Source: Bacteroidales bacterium
GTDB taxonomy: Bacteria; Bacteroidota; Bacteroidia; Bacteroidales; JAAUTT01
Assembly: GCA_025350365.1 (NCBI GenBank)
Contig: JANXXY010000308.1
Location: 1-11,433, forward strand
Reading direction: 5' to 3'
Length of the DNA: 11,433 nt
Positions 6,380 to 11,433 of this stretch are shown here, piece by piece (positions within the stretch are counted from its first letter, which is position 1; the number at the start of each line of letters is the position of its first letter). A model generated the notes under the pieces. That model saw only the letters and a program-made list of their open reading frames with translations, was not told where the DNA came from and ran no database searches. Position numbers and translations under genes: made by a program.

Positions 6380-9043
6380 TTAAATATCAAGGGTCATCTG
6401 AGGTGTTTCAGTATCATCTTCCAAATCCTGATTTACTTCAGGAATATCAAAAATTTCTTCTTCATCCAAAGAAATAACTTCTTCGTCATCAGGCTTGGAA
6501 GGCTCTAGTTCCTTAATTGTTCCGACTACGAAGGTGGTCAAACGCTTCCCTTTGGCTTTTACTCCCTTTACAGTTATAAATTCTTCGGCTGAAATAACCT
6601 CAACAGGTCTGGTTTTATGGGCTCCGGCAAATTTCACTTCAAATCGCGGATGTTGGTAGCCACTAATACAAATTAGTTTTGAACCATCTTCCTCGGCAGT
6701 GAAATTTGTAAGATTTGTCGTCGACTCAAACACAAACCGTTTTAAGTAGTAGCTCTTTTCCTTGCTATCGAAATAGATGGCTGTATAAACTTTATTCGAT
6801 TTGAATTTTTCCACGAGCATTGTATCATCTTCGAAATGAGTGGAAAGATCAAAAGACGTGAGACGATATAAACCTGATTTTGTGACTTCAATTAAGCGAT
6901 CTCTCTCCCGGAATTCACCCAGTAAGGCACCTTTTCCATCTGTATTGAGGCGGTTTACGGTTTCATCGTACCAAATTTTTGGACCACCAAGGGTTGAAGC
7001 TCCTTTAACTTTTAAAACAATTTTATGAATTGCAAAGCGCGTAAGAATGTTTCCCTGTGCATCACGGCCTTTGATGGCTTGATCGCTAAAATCAACATCG
7101 ATGATGAGGTTTTTCAGACGTGGACGCGGTCGCAACGTTACGCGGATAATCTCAGCTTCCCCATTAGGATTGACAGTGAAATAAAGAATTTGAGAATCGT
7201 CCGCACCTTTGGTAAGTGAATACTCCTTATCACGCGTTATCCCAGTAATGGCGCAACGTTTCATCATAATCGGCCCGTTTTTACCATCGCGGTAAACTAC
7301 ATTGTAAATAGTGCGTGTGTCGTTTTTGCGAAAAATATTTACATGCAATAAATTTTTTCCCAAAAAAGCCTTATCCTGAACCTTTGTAATAATATATGAT
7401 CCGTCTTTACGTATCGCAATCATGTCATCAATATCCGAGCAATCGCATAAATATTCGTCCTTTTTTAGTCCGTACCCGGCAAACCCATCTTCCCAGTTCA
7501 CATATAGTTTTTCGTTTGCAATTACAACCTGTGTAGGCTGAATGATGTCGAAACTACGAATTTCAGATTTACGTTCGCGACCGTTGCCATATTTTTTGCG
7601 AAGGTTCTGAAACCATGAGATGGTATATTTTACGATATGTTCGATATTGTGCTTTACCTGAAGTATTTCGTTTTCAATGCCTTTGATTTGCTCGTCAGAT
7701 TTCTTTATATCGAACTTTGAAATTTTGCGAACTGGTTTTTCAGTGAGTTTCAAAATATCATCGCGGGTAATATCTCTGCGCAAAAGGTTGCGATAAGGAT
7801 CAAAGCCTTTATCAACACAATCAAGTACCAACTCCCAGGTATCAGTATCTTTTTCGAGTTCGCGATATATTTTTTTTTCGAAGAAAATCTTTTCAAGTGA
7901 TGATAAATGCCATTCCTCACCTAATTCGGCAAGGCGAATTTCGAGTTCGAGTTTTAGTAACCGCAATGTATTTTCGGTTGAAATCCTTAACATTTCCGCT
8001 ATGCCTAAAAATCGGGGTTTGTCGTTCTCAATAACGCATGAATTTGGCGAAATAGGTATTTCACAGTCGGTAAATGCATAAAGGGCATCAATGGTTTTAT
8101 CGGGTTCTACGCCTGGCGCAAGATGCACTGCTATCTCAACATTTTCAGCTGTGTTGTCGTCAACTTTCTTTATCCTTATCTTACCCTTGTCATTTGCTTT
8201 GAGAATGCTTTCTATTAACGATGTGGTATTACGACCAAACGGAATTTCATTGATAATAAGCGTTTTTTTATCAAGTTTGGAAATTCTGGCACGAACCCTT
8301 ACTGAACCTCCACGCAGGCCATCATTATAGCGTGAAACGTCGATTAAACCACCCGTAGGAAAATCAGGGAAAAGCTCAAAAGTTTCGCCCTTTAAATGAG
8401 CAATGGAAGCGTCGATGAGTTCGAGAAAGTTGTGAGGTAGTATTTTTGAGGCTAATCCTACAGCAATACCTTCTACTCCCTGATTCAAGAGTAAAGGGAA
8501 TTTCATTGGAAGGGTCACAGGTTCTTTATTTCTGCCATCGTAGCTCAGCATCCATTCGGTAGTTTTAGGGTTGAAAACCACTTCGAGAGCAAATTTCGAG
8601 AGTCTGGCTTCTATATAACGCGGAGCAGCTGCATTGTCTCCCGTAAGAATATTCCCCCAGTTTCCTTGTGTATCAATGAGCAAATCTTTTTGTCCGATTT
8701 GTACCAATGCATCGCCTATGGAGGCATCGCCATGGGGGTGAAACTGCATGGTATGCCCGATGATATTTGCGACTTTGTTATATCGTCCATCATCCATCCT
8801 TCTCATTGAATGCAAAATACGGCGATGAACAGGTTTTAATCCATCATGTAAATGCGGTACAGCACGTTCCAGAATTACATATGAAGCGTAATCAAGAAAC
8901 CAATCCTTATACATCCCCGTAAGAGGCATTAAATTGTGAAGTTCTTCGTTATGTGCGGCTGATGCACCTTTAGAAGCTTCAATCCCTGAGGGGGATGCAT
9001 CATCTTCGTTCAAATTATTGCCGTTATTATTATGGTTGTTCAT
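6380..9043 (-). CDS. parC: DNA topoisomerase IV subunit A
   Basis: This is the DNA-cleaving subunit of topoisomerase IV, which unlinks replicated chromosomes; it forms an A2B2 complex with ParE. After a 40-residue Asn-rich and acidic N-terminal extension, the protein shows the winged-helix segment DGLKPVHRRIL (about 68-77), the HPHGDASIGD helix (102-111), and the catalytic Tyr143 in AAAPRYIEARLS. GLASKILPHN and INEIPFGRNTTSLIESI follow, then coiled-coil-like helices (about 390-480) and a beta-rich C-terminal domain ending in a strongly acidic tail (DDEEVISLDEEE). I see no canonical gyrase box (QRRGGKG), which favours topoisomerase IV over gyrase A. The length, 887 residues, exceeds the E. coli protein (about 750), and I recall Bacteroidota homologues with a similar N-terminal extension. 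It lies 77 bp downstream of parE and just upstream of aroK. Confidence 0.95.
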   Translation of the reverse strand: MNNHNNNGNNLNEDDASPSGIEASKGASAAHNEELHNLMPLTGMYKDWFLDYASYVILERAVPHLHDGLKPVHRRILHSMRRMDDGRYNKVANIIGHTMQFHPHGDASIGDALVQIGQKDLLIDTQGNWGNILTGDNAAAPRYIEARLSKFALEVVFNPKTTEWMLSYDGRNKEPVTLPMKFPLLLNQGVEGIAVGLASKILPHNFLELIDASIAHLKGETFELFPDFPTGGLIDVSRYNDGLRGGSVRVRARISKLDKKTLIINEIPFGRNTTSLIESILKANDKGKIRIKKVDDNTAENVEIAVHLAPGVEPDKTIDALYAFTDCEIPISPNSCVIENDKPRFLGIAEMLRISTENTLRLLKLELEIRLAELGEEWHLSSLEKIFFEKKIYRELEKDTDTWELVLDCVDKGFDPYRNLLRRDITRDDILKLTEKPVRKISKFDIKKSDEQIKGIENEILQVKHNIEHIVKYTISWFQNLRKKYGNGRERKSEIRSFDIIQPTQVVIANEKLYVNWEDGFAGYGLKKDEYLCDCSDIDDMIAIRKDGSYIITKVQDKAFLGKNLLHVNIFRKNDTRTIYNVVYRDGKNGPIMMKRCAITGITRDKEYSLTKGADDSQILYFTVNPNGEAEIIRVTLRPRPRLKNLIIDVDFSDQAIKGRDAQGNILTRFAIHKIVLKVKGASTLGGPKIWYDETVNRLNTDGKGALLGEFRERDRLIEVTKSGLYRLTSFDLSTHFEDDTMLVEKFKSNKVYTAIYFDSKEKSYYLKRFVFESTTNLTNFTAEEDGSKLICISGYQHPRFEVKFAGAHKTRPVEVISAEEFITVKGVKAKGKRLTTFVVGTIKELEPSKPDDEEVISLDEEEIFDIPEVNQDLEDDTETPQMTLDI

Positions 9044-9051
9044 TCTAAATA

Positions 9052-9092
9052 CTGGTTACTGTTTGCTTGGTACTTATTGTTGCTGGTTACTG
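9052..9092. repeat. 10-bp direct repeat in the parE-parC spacer
   Basis: The word CTGGTTACTG occurs at 9052-9061 and 9083-9092 in the 77-bp gap between parC and parE, with related fragments (TTGGTACTTATTG) between. No hairpin or coding signal is apparent. Function is unknown; it may be simple slippage-type sequence. Confidence 0.55.
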
Positions 9093-9120
9093 CACACTGC
9101 ATATTGGTTTCTCAACTGTC

Positions 9121-10974
9121 TTAAGCCTTTAATTCTTCTTCCAACACATCTTCTTCTATGCGAAGGTTTTCGATGATAAAATCCTGACGTTCCGGAGTAT
9201 TTTTTCCCATATAAAACTCGAGCAAATCGGCCACATTATCAGCTTTGCGCAAAGTAACCGGTTCGAGCCGGATGGTGGCATTAATAAAATGTTTAAATTC
9301 GTCGGGAGAGATTTCACCTAATCCCTTGAATCGGGTAATTTCCGGATTTGGGCCAAGTGATTTAACTGCAGCTTCGCGTTCCTGAGGGCTATAACAATAA
9401 GTAGTTTTTTTCTTATTTCGAACTCTAAATAAAGGTGTTTGCAGTATATATAAATGTCCGTTTTTTATCAGGTCGGGGAAAAACTGAAGAAAGAAAGTGA
9501 TCAGCAGCAACCGGATGTGCATTCCGTCAACATCGGCATCAGTGGCAATAACTACATGGTTGTATCGAAGTGTTTCTATGCCATCCTCAATATCTAATGC
9601 AGCTTGGAGCAGGTTGAATTCTTCGTTTTCATACACTATTTTTTTTGTTAGTCCATAGGTATTCAATGGTTTACCTTTAAGGCTGAAAACGGCCTGCGTA
9701 TTGACGTCACGTGATTTGGTGATTGAGCCACTGGCGGAATCACCTTCCGTGATGAAAATAGTTGTTTCAAAACGTCTTTCATCAATCGAATTAAAACGAA
9801 GACGGCAATCACGAAGTTTACGGTTGTGCAAACTAACTTTTTTCGCTCTTTCCTTTGCCAGATTTTTGATACTGGCCATGGCCTTGCGTTCCTTTTCCGA
9901 TTCGATGATTTTGCGAAGAAACGTTTCCGCAACATCAGGGTTGCGATGCAGAAAATTATCTAGTTCCTTCTTCAGAAAATCGTTGATAAAGTTCTTTACC
10001 GAAGGCCCGGCGATACCCATATCCTTTGAGCCAAGTTTGGTTTTGGTTTGTGATTCAAACACTGGTTCTTCAACCTTTATACTCAAGGCACAAATAATAG
10101 ATGCGCGAATATCTGATGGGTCAAACTCTTTTTTGTAAAATTCGCGTACAACCCTTACAAATGCCTCACGAAAAGCTACAAGGTGAGTGCCGCCCTGGGT
10201 AGTATTTTGACCGTTTACAAAGCTGTAATACTCTTCACCATATTGATTTCCATGGCATAGGGCTAACTCAATATCTTCCCCTTTTATGTGTATAATTGGG
10301 TATAAACCCGGACTGCTCATATTTTCGTTCAACAAATCGAGCAAGCCGTTTTTTGAGTAAAATTTTGTACCGTTAAAAAGCAGCGTTAATCCGCTATTCA
10401 GGTAAACATAGTTGCGACACATTCGCTCCAGGTATTCTTCCATAAAATGGAAATTACCAAAGAGGGATTCGTCGGCAGTAAAAACCACTTTGGTTCCGTT
10501 GGGTTTTTCAGTAGCCTCTTCCGGTGGGTTGTTTATGATATTTCCGGCACAGAACTCTGCATATTTGGTGCGGCCTTCGCGAAAACTTTGAATCATAAAA
10601 TGCGATGATAGTGCATTAACTGCCTTAATACCAACTCCATTCAGGCCTACTGATTTCTGAAAAACTTTGCTGTCATATTTGGCGCCGGTATTTATTTTCG
10701 AAGCTACATCAATAAGTTTTCCGAGGGGTATCCCGCGCCCGTAATCCCTTATTTTTACCTGTCGCTCATTAACGGTTATCTCAATTACCTTGCCGGATCC
10801 CATCATGTATTCGTCAACGGAATTGTCGAGAACCTCTTTTACCAGAATGTAAATACCGTCATCGGGAGAAGTGCCATCACCCAATTTCCCGATGTACATT
10901 CCGGGACGCCGACGAATATGTACGTTCCATTCGAGAGTTTGGATGCTGTCTTCGGAATAATTTGCAACTGTCAT
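9121..10974 (-). CDS. parE: DNA topoisomerase IV subunit B
   Basis: This is the ATPase subunit of topoisomerase IV, a type II topoisomerase that captures and passes a DNA duplex. The GHKL ATPase domain is intact: general-base Glu47 and Asn51 in KEVLDNSVDE, DYGRGIP (77-83) and the GLNGVGIKAVNALS lid (110-123). The transducer domain carries the QTK loop (309-311), and the TOPRIM domain carries E410 in TEGDSASGS plus D479 and D481 in ATDADVDG. The C-terminal part has ITRFKGLGE and FYMGKNTPERQ. The length, 617 residues, is normal for ParE. No large insertion like that of proteobacterial GyrB and no intein is visible. The start is the ATG at 10974, 16 bp from a good minus-strand -7 promoter match. 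parC follows immediately, supporting co-transcription. GyrB is the main alternative; adjacency to a ParC-like subunit and the short length argue for ParE. Confidence 0.95.
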   Translation of the reverse strand: MTVANYSEDSIQTLEWNVHIRRRPGMYIGKLGDGTSPDDGIYILVKEVLDNSVDEYMMGSGKVIEITVNERQVKIRDYGRGIPLGKLIDVASKINTGAKYDSKVFQKSVGLNGVGIKAVNALSSHFMIQSFREGRTKYAEFCAGNIINNPPEEATEKPNGTKVVFTADESLFGNFHFMEEYLERMCRNYVYLNSGLTLLFNGTKFYSKNGLLDLLNENMSSPGLYPIIHIKGEDIELALCHGNQYGEEYYSFVNGQNTTQGGTHLVAFREAFVRVVREFYKKEFDPSDIRASIICALSIKVEEPVFESQTKTKLGSKDMGIAGPSVKNFINDFLKKELDNFLHRNPDVAETFLRKIIESEKERKAMASIKNLAKERAKKVSLHNRKLRDCRLRFNSIDERRFETTIFITEGDSASGSITKSRDVNTQAVFSLKGKPLNTYGLTKKIVYENEEFNLLQAALDIEDGIETLRYNHVVIATDADVDGMHIRLLLITFFLQFFPDLIKNGHLYILQTPLFRVRNKKKTTYCYSPQEREAAVKSLGPNPEITRFKGLGEISPDEFKHFINATIRLEPVTLRKADNVADLLEFYMGKNTPERQDFIIENLRIEEDVLEEELKA

Positions 10975-10990
10975 ACCTTATAAATTTGGA

Positions 10991-10998
10991 CAAAGATA
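10991..10998 (-). promoter_or_regulatory. Candidate -7 box for the parE-parC(-aroK) operon
   Basis: On the minus strand this reads TATCTTTG, an exact match to the Bacteroidota -7 consensus TAnnTTTG. It lies 16 bp before the parE ATG, which would leave a very short 5' leader. I do not find a convincing -33 TTTG at the usual spacing; a TTTG occurs only 7 bp upstream, which is too close. The call rests mainly on the -7 match and position. Confidence 0.45.
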
Positions 10999-11088
10999 TA
11001 TAAAACAAATGCCCCCTGTGAATGGACTTTTCAACAGGGATGTTAATTGCCGGTTAATAAATACTAAAAACGCTCTTGATCATTCGTT

Positions 11089-11122
11089 AATAAAAAGAAA
11101 TACATAGGAATAAAAAGAAATA
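11089..11122. repeat. A-rich 14-bp direct repeat
   Basis: AATAAAAAGAAATA occurs at 11089-11102 and 11109-11122 (20-bp period), followed by degraded versions near 11129-11147. It lies in the 257-bp spacer between parE and the truncated gene at the right edge. The rest of the spacer contains no convincing ORF or hairpin besides the REP-like pair. Confidence 0.5.
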
Positions 11123-11170
11123 GATTGAAATAAATGGGAATAATAATCCAAACCTGATTGCATTTTAAAG

Positions 11171-11217
11171 TCCCATCGGGACGGCATTATGGTAGCTCCC
11201 ATCGGGACGGCATTATG
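11171..11217. repeat. Two tandem REP-like palindromic elements
   Basis: A 21-bp sequence beginning TCCCATCGGGACGGCATTAT occurs identically at 11171-11191 and 11197-11217, separated by 5 bp. Each contains the small inverted repeat TCCC-ATC-GGGA; the left copy extends to GTCCC-ATC-GGGAC. The short GC-rich palindrome stands out in an AT-rich spacer and resembles REP/RAYT-type repeats of Bacteroidota. Identification as a dispersed family is inference. It lies 14 bp beyond the stop codon of the minus-strand gene at 11232, so it could form hairpins in that mRNA's 3' UTR. Confidence 0.6.
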
Positions 11218-11231
11218 TGTGATAAATAATA

Positions 11232-11433
11232 CTAAATTGCCAAATAAATCAATAGGAGCGCTGCTTCAACTAAAAGACAAATCATGCCAAATACAGCAAT
11301 GCCTTTTCCTTTTTTTCGGGACTCAGGATTGTAGGTGTATACCTTTTGGCCATTTGGTAACGTTTTCTTATAAGAGTTTATGTGTCGACCCATCATAATT
11401 CCAATAATTCCGCCGAGAATACAAAAAAAATAA
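11232..11433 (-). CDS. Small membrane protein, C-terminal part (runs off right edge)
   Basis: On the minus strand a frame is open from the window edge (first complete codon at 11432) to a TAG at 11232-11234, giving 66 visible residues. They form two hydrophobic segments, roughly residues 1-14 (FFCILGGIIGIMMG) and 45-66 (IAVFGMICLLVEAALLLIYL). Between them is a basic and polar loop containing KTLPNGQKVYTYNPESRKK. This two-helix layout with a charged loop is coherent protein sequence, unlike the overlapping plus-strand frame. I do not recognise the family and assign no function. The start lies outside the window; the internal Met-Met (codons 11396-11391) sits at the end of a hydrophobic stretch and is unlikely to be the start. 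It would be transcribed toward the REP-like pair and parE. Confidence 0.6.
   Translation of the reverse strand, partial: YFFCILGGIIGIMMGRHINSYKKTLPNGQKVYTYNPESRKKGKGIAVFGMICLLVEAALLLIYLAI

Noticed and set aside
9701..10138. 145-residue plus-strand open frame
   Set aside because: It is antisense to the conserved transducer and TOPRIM region of ParE, with no recognisable features.
9121..10974. GyrB instead of ParE
   Set aside because: The short length, lack of a large insertion and adjacency to a subunit A without a gyrase box favour topoisomerase IV.
11171..11217. CRISPR-like array
   Set aside because: There are only two copies with a 5-bp gap, far too short for spacers; a REP-like pair fits better.
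11189..11398. Plus-strand open frame of 69 codons near the right edge
   Set aside because: It starts inside the REP-like repeat, and the opposite strand encodes a coherent two-helix membrane protein.

Overview
The window looks like chromosomal DNA of a member of the Bacteroidota. The evidence is a very large surface protein ending in a type IX secretion (T9SS) type A sorting domain, topoisomerase IV subunits of the Bacteroidota type, AT-rich spacers, no clear Shine-Dalgarno sites, and one TAnnTTTG-type promoter element. I cannot name a genus.

Layout: (1) 1-5064 (+) is the 3' part of a giant secreted adhesin-like protein, open from base 1. It carries a run of cadherin-like repeats, then Ig-like and PKD-like domains, a MAM-like jelly-roll, an Omp28/thioredoxin-like module without cysteines, and a T9SS tail. 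(2) 5067-5104 is a strong symmetrical hairpin that can terminate transcription from both sides. (3) 5121-5651 (-) is a stand-alone CheW chemotaxis adaptor. (4) 5808-10974 (-) is a housekeeping block transcribed right to left in the order parE, parC, aroK: topoisomerase IV subunits B and A, then shikimate kinase. (5) 10975-11231 is a non-coding spacer with an A-rich direct repeat and two copies of a small REP-like palindromic element. (6) 11232-11433 (-) is the 3' end of a small, unnamed membrane protein that runs off the right edge.

How the genes relate: parE and parC encode the two halves of one enzyme, and aroK is close enough to parC to share its transcript. cheW is separated from aroK by about 150 AT-rich bases and may have its own promoter. 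The adhesin converges on cheW and is functionally independent of the housekeeping block. It is probably exported by the Sec and T9SS pathways and anchored on, or released from, the cell surface.

I see no new defence system, CRISPR array, transposase or RNA gene. The points most worth a second look are the cysteine-less Omp28-like module inside the adhesin, the patchwork of near-identical DNA shared by two cadherin repeats, and the REP-like pair beside the truncated membrane-protein gene.
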